Of a DNA stretch of 64,000 bases, positions 28,020 to 38,558 are shown piece after piece (position 1 is the stretch's first letter; every line of letters begins with the position of its first letter). The notes under the pieces are model-generated. The model saw only the letters and a list, made by a program, of their open reading frames with translations. It did no database searches and had not been told where the DNA came from. The position numbers and the translations under genes were made by a program. The stretch is from NCBI GenBank assembly GCA_006503475.1, contig RSEH01000004.1:62001-126000 (forward strand), given 5' to 3'. This DNA is from Stentor roeselii (Eukaryota > Ciliophora > Heterotrichea > Heterotrichida > Stentoridae).

Positions 28020-29039
28020 CTATTCACTTTCATCATATTTCGACAACTCCAGATGCCATACAGACGAGTCTGCAGTAAAATTAACAACAGAAGCTTTTCT
28101 TACTTCTTCACTTCTGAGCTTTCCACATTCAAAACTAGGAGGAATGATTCCTTGAGAAATAATCAAAGCAGCAATAACCGTATCATTGATGCCATCAGCG
28201 TTTAACACCCAGCCGATATTTTTAGTGATGTCCAGCCAGTCGCCTTTTGCCCATTTTTTCAAGCACTGTTCAAATCTCTGGACTCCGAAAGACTTTCCCA
28301 AGACGACTTGTCCTGAAACTGGAATTTCACTTGAATCGTTGACAATCGTTTGAGAGTGCATCTCGATTTCAGCGAATATTTTAGCGTTTCTTGCTTTTGC
28401 GTGTGGAAGACTCTCGATTAAAAGACCTGCACTACCTTCTGCTGGGGAAAGGGCTAAATGGTCTTCGGGGAGTGATTTGGAATCGTTGAAGAATTCGAGA
28501 CTTGATAAGGTTTTTAAGAGCGCGTCTGTTAGATCTACTGATGAGCCCAGGGCTAAAGCTAGTTGAACTTCTTGATTTCTCACCATTTGGCATGCATCGA
28601 CTATTGCTTGGAGGCCAGATCCTGAAATAGTCACTGGACCTTTGAAATTAAGTGCAGAAGAAATATTGCAGCCTGTAAAAGAACCAACTTTTAAATAGTT
28701 ATTCTGCATGTCTGGAATTGCCAGTGACTCAGAAATACCAATTGATAACTTTTCAGATTCTGAGCTTGGGAAGTAGTTAGCACTGTTCAGTACCTCTATG
28801 GCTGTTGTCATCTGAAGCTTACTGTGAAGGGTGTTTGTTAACTATTTACAAGGTACTTTCATATGAGAGTCAACAAATTCTGAAGAAATTCCTTCTGATA
28901 GCCTGCCGAGATGACTTGTGTGTGAAAAAGGATTTGAAGTCAGGCCGGACAATCGACCACAGATGTGATTCCAGTTATCTGGAAGTGAAAGTCCGAGACA
29001 TGAAGTCATACCGAGACCTGTAATCACGACTCTAGACAT
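28020..29039 (-). CDS. Ketoacyl-ACP-synthase-like protein lacking catalytic residues
   Basis: Two exons joined over a 15-nt intron give 334 aa (FabF-type enzymes have about 410). The N-terminus MSRVVITGLGMTSCLGLS is the classic KAS start, and GPVTISGSGLQAIVDAC aligns with the nucleophile region SVAISTACTSGVHNIG. The active Cys is Ser here. The first His motif (VNAHGTST) reads VLNADGIND. The second His loop (TKSMTGHLLGA) and the GFGGTN motif are absent. It is therefore probably not a condensing enzyme. It could be a structural partner, like chain-length-factor subunits, or a gene losing function. The frame is otherwise intact with no premature stop, which argues against a pseudogene. Confidence 0.8.
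28842..28856 (-). other. 15-nt intron of the ketoacyl-synthase-like gene
   Basis: On the minus strand GTACCTTGTAAATAG, phase 0, with in-frame TAG. Removal joins ...VDSHMK to LTNTLHSKLQMTTAIEVL. Confidence 0.85.
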
Positions 29040-29128
29040 TAATTGATTAAGTCCAATATGAAAACAACTGAATCAGTGAATTTAAACTCAGACCCTAATT
29101 AAACGATAGATCTTACCTAATAAAGTTT

Positions 29129-32100
29129 CTAAAACTTAGAGAACATATTCTTGAGTACCTTTTTGACTACTTTTTTCTTGACAACAACAGTTTCTTGAAC
29201 TTCCCTATCAATAGTAACTCCTCCTTCAACACTCGAAGAATTTTCAGTTTTCTTAAACATCGACAAAAACTGATTCTCAACAAGATCAATAACCTTCTTC
29301 CTTCTATTAAGATCCTGGACGAATTCACGAATCTTAAAGCTCTTAAACTCTGCCATTCCATATTTTCCAGCAACTCTAACAACATCAGGCAGAGTAACTT
29401 TCTTCTCATCATTCCATTCAGCCTCATTGTACAATTTCTCAATATTATCCTGATTAATATTAGGTTCAAGCTGGTTGATAATCTTAGCAAAGCTATCCTG
29501 TGCGAATTCCTCATCAGTATAAGTCTGAGCAAGTCCAGCAGCAAGTTTCCTTTCCTTAAACTTGAAAACCTCTAAAAGTGCAGTTAAGAAAGTAGCTCTA
29601 GTAACAGTCCACTGAGGATTTTTATTACATTCAAGCAGATACTTCATATTAATCTTGCTCATAAAGCTTTCCTTGGTGATTTCTTTATTTCCATTAGTAT
29701 CCAACAACTCCAACAATTTCGTAACATTTTTATCTGAAATCCACAAGTCAAGGTCATCTTTCGTCCCGGAGATAAACTCAGAAACATCAATAGTCCCTCC
29801 TTGATCCTTATCCAAAAGACTGAAAATCATTTCAGGAGTTTTTCCTAATTTCGCCATTTTATGACAAATCTTGAAAGCGACATAGTCCTCAATGGTGACT
29901 CTGTCAGGTTTAATCAGTTCCAAAGCTTTTTCTCCGCCTTCCTTGTCTCCTGGGAACAGGGAGTAAATCAGTTCAATCGTGTCTCCTAAAAATGCGGAAC
30001 CGCCTGTCCCTGCCGCTTCGAAGGCCGCTCGGCCTGAGTTTTCTTTCTTTCGTCCTCGCTCGCCTTCGGCACGCTCGTATTTTTCTATCAATGGCGCGAA
30101 GTCCACTCGAGCCTTGTTCAGATATGTCGAGGCTGCAAGAGGCGCTGGGTCTGGGTGGAATAATTGAAGAATACGAGCGAAGAGGACTGCGTATTTCTGG
30201 TTTTCTTGGTATATCTCGTGGAAACCTAATAGGAATTGGTTCAGGAAACGAGTTGCTAGAGACTGGATACCAAATGTCTTGTTTAGGTAGTCTAACATGA
30301 AACCAGGGAATGAAAGAATTGGGCGCTGCTCGTTGAAGTCGAGCTTATCGGCTTCTAGTTTCTTGTCGAGAAGTTCTTCGAGGAATTTAAAGATGTTGAT
30401 AAAACTCATCGGTTTTTCGGCACTATGGTCAACAGATTTATAAAGTTTGACAATCTTATTATCATTCAAAAGTCTATCAGCTGTCTTAGCAATAGCTAAA
30501 TCAGCAGCCTTATAAGCATCAGGATTATTGATCTCATCATCACTGGGAGGCAATAAAGCCTGTGCAGTAGAAGGTGTGAAATCAATTTTTTCATCCTTCT
30601 CCCTCTTATAAATCCTCCACTTTCTAAACCCTTCACCTTCCTGTTCCTTGAAAACATGGCAAAGTCTAACCAAAAAGCTTCTCGAAAGAGAAGTATTATA
30701 CTTATGTACCTGGTGCTTCAAAAGAGCAGAAATCCTGTCAATCTCATCTTTCAATCCCTGCACTTCCGCATCTTTAGCAGCAACATCATTCGAAAGTTTT
30801 TTAGCCAGATCAGAAGTGTCCTTATCTCCAGACTGTTCCAAGAAATTCAATCGAATCTTGATCTTCTGATTCTCCTTCAAAGCTTCAGCAAGGTCCTTTG
30901 AAAGTCCTTCACTAGAAGAAAGTTTAAACTTAAGCTGGTCATTTTCAGATTTCAAGTTTTCAGCTCTTCTCTTAAACTCCTCATAATCAATCTGGGCTTC
31001 TCTTAACTTTGCCTCGATTTCTTGCTTTTCTCCAACAAGTTCAGGGTAAAGAGTTTGATATCGTTTCGCGACAGTGAGTTTGTTTTCAGCTTCTTCAAGT
31101 TCTTTTTGCTTATCTTCTAAAATTCTTTCAAGTTGCTTGACTTCTTCAGTTCCTTCATTGAGTCTCATTATTTCTTCGAGTTCGTTTTTCTCAGTGTTGA
31201 TTTTCATTAAGTCAGCTTTTAATGAACTTCTCTCAGCTTTGATTTTTTCTAATTCAGCTTCGAGGTTATTTCTGTCAATATCAAGTTTTTTGATAATTCT
31301 TTCTTTTTCTGCAAGGGTATCAGAAAGTTCTTCAATTTTCTTAACCCTTTCATCAACTTCTTCTCTTAAAGCACGAGTTTCATTTCTAAGTTTTTCTAAA
31401 ATTTCAGATTTTTCCTTATCTCCAAGAGATGATTTTTCAGTATTTCTTTCAAAGTTTTCCAAATTATTTTCAAGTTCACGAATTTGGGTATCTTTTTCTT
31501 TATTCACTCTTCTTAAGTTCCTGATTTCCTTATTGATTGAATCGATTTCATCTTGAAGTTTCTGGTTGTCTTCTTCCAGTTCATCCTTCTGAGTCTTCAA
31601 GTCCGAGGCAAGATTTTTAGCAGCAGAGAGATTTCTTTCTTTTTCAATAGCTTCATTAGTAAGTTTCTCAACAAGTGAAGCGTTGAGGTCAGCAGTATTC
31701 TGAAGTAATGCAATTTGTGCATCATATTGAATTTTCTGAGCATCAAGATTAGCTTTTCCAGTAGAAATTTCATTAAGTTTATCTTGAATTTCAGCTTTCA
31801 ACCTGTTAATTTCTTTCGAGCTTCTTTCTCTTAAGTCTCTTCGAAGCCTTTCCAACTTGTCCCACTGGTCAAGTCTTGAAGAAATACGTTCGATGCAGTC
31901 AGGAATGTTTGTAGCAGGTTTTTCGTTGATTGTCTCTAAAACTTTTCTTAGTTTTTCAAGAGCTTCCTTTGAACGAGAGTCTTCAGGTAAGATGCTGTTG
32001 GCAGCTTCTCTTGCGGCTTTACTTAAAAGTTCTTCGCAGCTCACGTCGATGTCGTCGACTCCTTCTCGCATTCGTCCTGCGTCTTTAACGAGTTTGCTTT

Positions 32101-35100
32101 GAAGTCTGCTTTGATCAGACCTGGTGGGCAGGAGCTTTGAAAGGGAGTCTAAAGCGAGAGAGGCTTGGGCAAGGAGGCCTGAAGGTTCTTCTATTGTGAA
32201 AACTCGAGCTTCGTGTAACTTTTTCGCTCGTGATTTGTCTTCACTTGAACCACAAAGTCGGAAAAGACCTGAAAAGACCAACTCGGTCTCTGAGTCGTCT
32301 TTTTGCATTTCGGCTGAAATGAGAGAGAGAAGTGATGAAAGAGATGAACGCACTGGAGAGTCTTTTAAGGATGATAATGCGCATGAAACCATCTGGCTGT
32401 GAGAGGAAAGACCCGTTTCTAAAGAGGCGAGAAGACCTGGAATTGTTGTTGAAACTTCGGGTTCTGTTAAGTGTTTCAAGGAGGATTGTGATGGGCTTAG
32501 CTCTGATGATAGGTCTGAGATAAATGAACTTAAAGATTTGAGTTCTGAGTAAAGTTTTTGTTCTATTGCTGATAAGGCTTTGATAAGTTCAGAGTTTTCA
32601 TTGTTCTTTGGTTTCGCCTCATCTTTAATCCTTTGTAATTCTTTTTCAAGTGTCAAGCGATTAGCAAGTCTGATAAGTGCATCAACAGTATTCGTGAGTT
32701 CCTTTTGTTTATACTCATCTTCCTTCTTCATAAGTAACTGAATCTGTTCCTGCAGTTCAGGGTTATTCTGTTCAACCATCATATTAACCTCAGTGAAGTT
32801 ACGAGCCAAGGTGTTTTCCCTGTCCTTATCCAACTCATTAATCCTATCATTAACAGCCTGCATTTTACTATTCAAAGAAGCCACAAGTTTACTTTGTTCA
32901 AGTCGAAGTTGGAAATAATTCTCAATTTTCGTTTTCTCATCAATAATCTTCAAGATTTCTTTCGACTTTTCAATCAAATTCGCAGAATTCTTTCTATGCT
33001 CTTGAGTTCCAAAGTACGCCGGAAGACTAGTCAAATAAACAGTAGCCTGTTGTTGTTCTTCTTTCATAATCTCAACTAAAAGTTCTGGATCCACATCAAG
33101 TCCCTTGCTTTTAAAGATATCAGCCCAAGTCAGGGTGTTAACAACTTTCTTCGCTTTACGCTTTGCAAGAACAGAATGTTCCTCTTCATGCCAATGTTCG
33201 CAGTCAGGGAAAAGACTGAGTAAAAGTTCAAATATTTGCTTTCCAAGTTCTTTCACTTCAACTGGATTAAGTTTATCAAGTTTCGCATAAGACTGGTCGA
33301 CTTTCGCCTTTTCATTCGGCTCAGGTAGAGCCATAGATTTAAGCAAATGTCCTAAAATCGCATAAGCTTTGATTATCACTGAAGCCATGTCATCTGCATC
33401 AGGCCCTGTGAACAAGTGTTGAACCTCTCGGACCACTTGCACTGGAGCAGTCTTTACTTTTTTATGCACTTCTCCTGCTAGTTTCGCTTCTTCTTCAGGC
33501 AAAAGGGCAGGAACGTTTAATTGGTTCACTTCTGATAAGTCCTTCACAAGTGAAGTTAAATAAGGCAGAAGTTCTTTCGGGTTTGAAGGAATTGATTCTT
33601 TTCTTGCTTCTAATTCTTTCAATTTCTCCGCAGGCAGCGAGCTGCCTGCCTGTCCTTTTTCAGCAGATTTTTGTAAGTTTTCAATTGCGGTTAAAAGGTT
33701 AGCCACGTCTTTTTCAAGTGGTTCTGGGTTTAGTAGTCTTTCGACGATTTGAGCGAGAAGTTCAGTGTTCTTGCTTTCGACTTGATTTTCTATTTCAGGG
33801 TAAGTATGGATCCAGTTCTCAATCAGGTTTAAGGCTTCTTGAGGACTGATGTTTGTGATGTCGGGCCAGGCACTTGCAGCTTTTTCTTCAAGTTCGTTGC
33901 TTTCTTGAACGTCTTCGTCAGTTCCGATAAGGCCAGCTAAGAACTTTAGTCTTTTTACGTCTTTCAAGCTTCTTGAGTTGAGGAATCTTAAAAGTTCATC
34001 AGCTGAAAAAGGCAACATTGAAACTGCTTGTTTTTTCTTCATTGCTTCTAAAGCGTCTTCGAAGTTTTCGCCACCTTCATCTTCGCCAGTCTTTTCTTTT
34101 ACCATCTTGAAGAAAAGGCTGAGGTTGAAACCGATTCGCTTGTTGTAGGCTGTTAAGTCTTCTGTTAAAGTTTGGGATTTTATCTCTTCTGCTTCGGGTG
34201 GAACGGGAGTTTCAAGGATTTTTCCTGTTGTTTCTAAGACTTTTTCAGATTTTGAGAGGATTACTGAAAGGTTTGGAAGGACTTCTGAACCTGTGTAGGT
34301 ACCTTGTTTGGCGTCTTCGAGTTTTTTGAGGAATGATAGAAACTTGTCCGTGCATTCTTCGGAACCGTATCTCTCTTGGAGTAGTCTCACTACTTCTTCT
34401 TTTTCAACTGACATGGATTCGAGACGATGATGGATCTCGGGTGTTGAACCTAATACCCACATTGCTAATTCACTTGTTGTCTTGAATGATATGTTGATTA
34501 ACTCGATTGATGGCTCTACGAAGGTGAACCTTGCACCTCTTGATGATCGAAGGGTGGTTTTAGCAGGTTTTTCGAGACCTGATTTGGAATTGCCACCAAG
34601 ACGTTTATCTGTTTCATGTTCAGCCCTCTTGATATCCTCAGCAGTAAGCTTATCATTCATATTCGCTAGTCCTAAAATGATCTCCTGGTACTTCACAAGT
34701 GCTTTCTGCATGTCAGCAGGCTTGGGTAAAGCTGGGAAAGCTTCGATTACCGCTTTAAGCTCTTCGAGTCCAGCAGGTGGGTCATTTTGAATCAATTTTT
34801 CAGCGATATACTCAGACAAGAACAAAGCCTTCCATAGATCTTTGACAGTCTCAGGTTTAAGTTCATTTTCCTTAATATTATGATGAGCCTTCTGTACAAG
34901 TCCATCAAGCGCTTCAGCATTTTTCCCCAACACACTAACAAACTCTCCTAAATTCGAAGCCAACTGTTCAAGTGCCTCAGACTTAGTATCAGCAGGAATT
35001 CCAGTAACAGTCTTATCCCCTTGTTCAGCAAGTTCAGCAAGATGTGCTTTATCCTCATCATTTCCAATAACACCAGCCAAGGTATTAAGCGATTTTTGAG

Positions 35101-37198
35101 TTTGATCTAAAATTTTCTTTCCCTCAACCCACAAGTTTTTAAGAACATCTGCAGGGTCCAGGGTGAAAGTTTCGGTTGACTTGGCAGGGATCGAGTCTAA
35201 GGAAGGGTCTCCGGTGCTCACGTCTTTGCCCATCAGTTTGTCTGAAAGGACTTGAGCTTGGCTTAGTTCGCTTTGGATTCTTGGGATCAGGTCCTCCACT
35301 GATGACCCGTGAGATGCTGACTCTGAAGGTGATGCTCCGAGACCAGTTCGCATGGAATTGTTTAGAGATGATAAACGGTCTTGGATTCCTTGAAGGTCTT
35401 TTTCTAAATCATTTTGAAGAAGCTGCTTTTTGAACTTCTCCATGTCTGTTAGGACTGAGTTTATCTTTGGAATCGTTTTCACGAAAGGAGTTGAGTTTTC
35501 GATGTCTTTTAACACCTCTTTAGACCTTTCTGCATAAGCAGCAAGAATATGCTGAACAGTTTCATCCTTAGCCGCAAACTTATCCTGCAACTCCTTCAAA
35601 GTCTGTTGAGATTCCCTAAGTGCTTCTTCAAAAGCCTTTAAAACCGGTGCAAGTTTTTGTGAAATTTCAGCAATTTCCTTATCCTCATCCTTGACAGTTT
35701 TCTGACTAGCCCTAATCAAGTCATCAACAACAGTATTAAGAGCAGCGATAGCTCTAACCTTATCCTTCGGATTGACAGCATTTTCAAAGTCCTTTCTAGC
35801 AAAAGCGATTTCTTCAGGAGCAGAGGACAAATTTCCAGGGTCCAAGGTAGGAGCCAGGTTTCCAATCGAAGTCGCTGACCTTTCAAACAAGTCCTGAAGC
35901 TGATCAGCTGAAGGCTGAGAAGAAACCAAAGCCTTTTCAGCAGAGGTCAAGTTTTTATCGAAGTCTCTCAAGGCTTGAATGGCAGCAATTGACTCTTGAG
36001 GGTCGAAGTTGTTCGGGTCTTTCAATGACTTCAAGTCTTCTTCTAAAGTACTTAAACTGATCAGCAAGTCTTTATTTGAATCTTCATTTTTCAAGTCTTC
36101 TACTTTTTGAAGAAGGTCGTTTTTCAGGTCTTTGTAAAGGTTGGAAAGTTGAAAACCGAGTTTTGACGCGTCTGTCAATTGCCCTGGCTTTGCAGCGCTG
36201 GGGTTAGCTGAAGAATCTGAGGGTTTTGAAGAGTCTTCTACACTATCTCCATGTCCTGCTTTACGATCTTTGCCAGACCTGAGAGCTTTTTTCTTCTGAT
36301 TCTCAATTTTTTTTCTAGGACCTTCACTTAAAAGTGTCTGGTCATCATCATGTTCTCCTTCAGAAACAAGTACTTCCGGTTTTTTTCCTTCCCATTCCAC
36401 ATTATAGTTATGACTTTGCGACCTAACTCTGAGTTTTCCGTATTTCTGGAACCTGTTGTCATATTCGATCTCTTCTCGAGACCCTTCAGAGTCCTTATCC
36501 CAGTTTTGTTTCCAGCTTTCGTAGCCTTCTTTGCCTTCTCCTTCGCCCCATTTGTGGTTTCCGTCTTGGAACCACTTTTTTTTTGAGTTTTGATTCTCGT
36601 CTTGAGTCCAGGCCTCTCCTGTGAGTGAGTCTCCAGTCTTGGCTTCCTTTTCTTCACCTTTGGCAGTGCCGCGAGTCCAGGATTTTTCTCTGTTGAAGCC
36701 TTCTGGTGTCTGCCAGAAGCGTTCAGTGAAGTCTTCTTTCCCATCAGGGGTCAAAAGGGTCCCTTTTGTTGTGCGCTCAGTCTTTTCGTCTCGTTTTACT
36801 GTTGTTTCGAAGACTTTCTTCTCTGGGCTTGTCGACCAGGAGACTTGCTCTTCATGTTCAGGGTAGTACTTGATGATCACTCCCCATTCGGCAGGATCGC
36901 AAAGCCAGGTCTTTTCGACGATGTGAATGTCTTCTTCGTAGTACCAGTGCTCGTAGAAGTAAGTGTAAGAGTTATAATCGAGGCCGAACTTCTCACCTTT
37001 CTGGTTCTTTCGCTCGAACCATTCGAGGATGTAACAATTGTCATCTCTCCAGAAAGCCTCTCGATAATCTCCGAGGTTTTTTGAATAAGGTTTCACACAG
37101 GATGAGAACCTTTGGAATATAAGCATATCCTTGTAATCTTTAAGAGAGTACTTTGAATACTCCCCAAACCACCAATCTTCTTGCTTGGTACCTTCCAT
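29129..37198 (-). CDS. Giant protein: Trp-rich repeats, long coiled coil, EF-hands
   Basis: A single 2689-codon exon. Residues 1-270 are very rich in Trp and aromatic residues with repeats of the form ExWxxDxxGxxxxEKW, for example KKKWFQDGNHKWGEGEGKEG, then WKQNWDKDSEG and FQKYGKLRV. This pattern resembles the Trp-rich glucan-binding domain of plant ESV1/LESV starch proteins; the likeness is by eye. Residues about 360-1790 are mixed helices, and about 1790-2150 a long coiled coil. Near the end are two good EF-hands: DKDQGGTIDVSE (about 2465) and DTNGNKEITKES (about 2500). The tail is basic. It has no membrane helices or catalytic motif. It is probably a Ca2+-responsive structural or scaffold protein; that is inference. 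The start has TATAAATGG. Confidence 0.85.
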   Translation of the reverse strand: MEGTKQEDWWFGEYSKYSLKDYKDMLIFQRFSSCVKPYSKNLGDYREAFWRDDNCYILEWFERKNQKGEKFGLDYNSYTYFYEHWYYEEDIHIVEKTWLCDPAEWGVIIKYYPEHEEQVSWSTSPEKKVFETTVKRDEKTERTTKGTLLTPDGKEDFTERFWQTPEGFNREKSWTRGTAKGEEKEAKTGDSLTGEAWTQDENQNSKKKWFQDGNHKWGEGEGKEGYESWKQNWDKDSEGSREEIEYDNRFQKYGKLRVRSQSHNYNVEWEGKKPEVLVSEGEHDDDQTLLSEGPRKKIENQKKKALRSGKDRKAGHGDSVEDSSKPSDSSANPSAAKPGQLTDASKLGFQLSNLYKDLKNDLLQKVEDLKNEDSNKDLLISLSTLEEDLKSLKDPNNFDPQESIAAIQALRDFDKNLTSAEKALVSSQPSADQLQDLFERSATSIGNLAPTLDPGNLSSAPEEIAFARKDFENAVNPKDKVRAIAALNTVVDDLIRASQKTVKDEDKEIAEISQKLAPVLKAFEEALRESQQTLKELQDKFAAKDETVQHILAAYAERSKEVLKDIENSTPFVKTIPKINSVLTDMEKFKKQLLQNDLEKDLQGIQDRLSSLNNSMRTGLGASPSESASHGSSVEDLIPRIQSELSQAQVLSDKLMGKDVSTGDPSLDSIPAKSTETFTLDPADVLKNLWVEGKKILDQTQKSLNTLAGVIGNDEDKAHLAELAEQGDKTVTGIPADTKSEALEQLASNLGEFVSVLGKNAEALDGLVQKAHHNIKENELKPETVKDLWKALFLSEYIAEKLIQNDPPAGLEELKAVIEAFPALPKPADMQKALVKYQEIILGLANMNDKLTAEDIKRAEHETDKRLGGNSKSGLEKPAKTTLRSSRGARFTFVEPSIELINISFKTTSELAMWVLGSTPEIHHRLESMSVEKEEVVRLLQERYGSEECTDKFLSFLKKLEDAKQGTYTGSEVLPNLSVILSKSEKVLETTGKILETPVPPEAEEIKSQTLTEDLTAYNKRIGFNLSLFFKMVKEKTGEDEGGENFEDALEAMKKKQAVSMLPFSADELLRFLNSRSLKDVKRLKFLAGLIGTDEDVQESNELEEKAASAWPDITNISPQEALNLIENWIHTYPEIENQVESKNTELLAQIVERLLNPEPLEKDVANLLTAIENLQKSAEKGQAGSSLPAEKLKELEARKESIPSNPKELLPYLTSLVKDLSEVNQLNVPALLPEEEAKLAGEVHKKVKTAPVQVVREVQHLFTGPDADDMASVIIKAYAILGHLLKSMALPEPNEKAKVDQSYAKLDKLNPVEVKELGKQIFELLLSLFPDCEHWHEEEHSVLAKRKAKKVVNTLTWADIFKSKGLDVDPELLVEIMKEEQQQATVYLTSLPAYFGTQEHRKNSANLIEKSKEILKIIDEKTKIENYFQLRLEQSKLVASLNSKMQAVNDRINELDKDRENTLARNFTEVNMMVEQNNPELQEQIQLLMKKEDEYKQKELTNTVDALIRLANRLTLEKELQRIKDEAKPKNNENSELIKALSAIEQKLYSELKSLSSFISDLSSELSPSQSSLKHLTEPEVSTTIPGLLASLETGLSSHSQMVSCALSSLKDSPVRSSLSSLLSLISAEMQKDDSETELVFSGLFRLCGSSEDKSRAKKLHEARVFTIEEPSGLLAQASLALDSLSKLLPTRSDQSRLQSKLVKDAGRMREGVDDIDVSCEELLSKAAREAANSILPEDSRSKEALEKLRKVLETINEKPATNIPDCIERISSRLDQWDKLERLRRDLRERSSKEINRLKAEIQDKLNEISTGKANLDAQKIQYDAQIALLQNTADLNASLVEKLTNEAIEKERNLSAAKNLASDLKTQKDELEEDNQKLQDEIDSINKEIRNLRRVNKEKDTQIRELENNLENFERNTEKSSLGDKEKSEILEKLRNETRALREEVDERVKKIEELSDTLAEKERIIKKLDIDRNNLEAELEKIKAERSSLKADLMKINTEKNELEEIMRLNEGTEEVKQLERILEDKQKELEEAENKLTVAKRYQTLYPELVGEKQEIEAKLREAQIDYEEFKRRAENLKSENDQLKFKLSSSEGLSKDLAEALKENQKIKIRLNFLEQSGDKDTSDLAKKLSNDVAAKDAEVQGLKDEIDRISALLKHQVHKYNTSLSRSFLVRLCHVFKEQEGEGFRKWRIYKREKDEKIDFTPSTAQALLPPSDDEINNPDAYKAADLAIAKTADRLLNDNKIVKLYKSVDHSAEKPMSFINIFKFLEELLDKKLEADKLDFNEQRPILSFPGFMLDYLNKTFGIQSLATRFLNQFLLGFHEIYQENQKYAVLFARILQLFHPDPAPLAASTYLNKARVDFAPLIEKYERAEGERGRKKENSGRAAFEAAGTGGSAFLGDTIELIYSLFPGDKEGGEKALELIKPDRVTIEDYVAFKICHKMAKLGKTPEMIFSLLDKDQGGTIDVSEFISGTKDDLDLWISDKNVTKLLELLDTNGNKEITKESFMSKINMKYLLECNKNPQWTVTRATFLTALLEVFKFKERKLAAGLAQTYTDEEFAQDSFAKIINQLEPNINQDNIEKLYNEAEWNDEKKVTLPDVVRVAGKYGMAEFKSFKIREFVQDLNRRKKVIDLVENQFLSMFKKTENSSSVEGGVTIDREVQETVVVKKKVVKKVLKNMFSKF

Positions 37199-38558
37199 TT
37201 ATAGCCTCTAATTTTTTTGGCCCAAATTTTAAATCTGAGTGAATTCCAGTATTTTCTGAATCGCTGGGAATAGAGTTTTAGACGGGCTGGTAGCGGTATT
37301 TAAGCACTTTGAAGTTTTGAAAGATTTAAGTGAGATTTAAGTGATATTTTTGATGGAATTACTTTTTTAAATTGATCACTGTAGTGGCATGAATTTTTGA
37401 ATTGAGAAGAGAAGGGTTTTAGACTCTTATTTACGCTTTCTCGGTATTAGTCTTAATTTTAGAAGGACATTAAACTTAAGGTTGTGAGTGAATTGAGTAT
37501 ATGGCAAAAATTAGGGAAAGAAAAATAGGAAAAGGCTTGATGATTAAGTCTGTCTATATAGTACTGATATTTTATGTAATTAAGGTAGGGGTGATTGTAA
37601 GGTTGATGAATTCAGTTTGTAGCAGGTTCATTCTTACTCTCTATAGGGTCAACAAAATTAAGTATGTCGTTTTTGGATTAAAGAGGAAAGCTGGGAAAAA
37701 ACATAGAAGCTATTTTTAAAAACCTCACCTGGAAGATCGAGATATCTTTGAATCTCTTACTAAATGTGAGGTATTCAATACCGAATTAATTTTAATATTT
37801 GAATTATATTTGATTCTTGATCCTAATAGAATATAGTTATTTTCAGCTTGTATTTAATCAATCTAAAAAATTAAGATAGAGACTATTTACTTTTTTGTCT
37901 TTATTGTTCAATGAAGAGGATCGAATTGACATTCGATCCTGTAGTTGTAATCAAATATTTCCATATTTAGCCAATCTAGAATAATTTGGATTTATAAACA
38001 GGTGAATGCTTTAGAAGCTATTTAAATTTGATTAATTATTTTCTTTTCTGGTTATGCCAGTGAATTTTATCCAGAAATAACGAGAAAAAACAAAGCTTTG
38101 GGAAAAATTATTCATAATAAACTTTCAAAAATTCCTGTTTCAAGGGGTTTGAGTATTATTTCATAATTTTAAAGTACTTTATTAGATTATGAAATAAAAC
38201 ATCAAGGGCTGTATCTAAAAAAATTATAATTTCATCTTGTTATACTACGATCCATTCTATATTAATACTCCATATCAAATCAATCCCTTTTTACTCCATC
38301 TAGCTTATTTTCTAGAAGACTCCAGGCAAAACAAATGATTTAGTAAAATAATTTAAAAACTCTATTTGATTGAGTTTCAATTGATTTTCCCTTAAGCTAG
38401 TTATTTCATAAATAATTCAAATTTTGATGCATTAATCAATAATGATTCAAATTTTTGAAAATCGATTAATAGTCTTCTATAAAATAAATTAATACAACAG
38501 CTGATTTAAACATTAAAATTAGTCTTTCTTAACAATCTACCCTATTAAATTCCATTCT
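37199..38558. other. Long intergenic region with no convincing gene
   Basis: About 1.36 kb. The first 300 bp, upstream of the giant gene, are G/T-rich on the plus strand. A 72-codon frame at 37501-37719 encodes a basic, hydrophobic peptide without recognisable features and is probably chance. At about 37727-37777 a short inverted repeat ACCTCAC...GTGAGGT encloses about 40 bp. I found no tRNA, snRNA motif or tandem repeat. This is the longest gene-free stretch of the window, so an unrecognised non-coding RNA is possible. Confidence 0.55.

Noticed and set aside
31074-31556. 160-codon Ser/Phe-rich plus-strand frame
   Set aside because: Antisense shadow of the coiled coil in the giant gene; low complexity follows from Glu/Lys codons on the other strand.
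37501-37719. 72-codon plus-strand open frame in the long spacer
   Set aside because: Unusual basic/hydrophobic composition without domain, start context or neighbours to support it; within chance length for this spacer.
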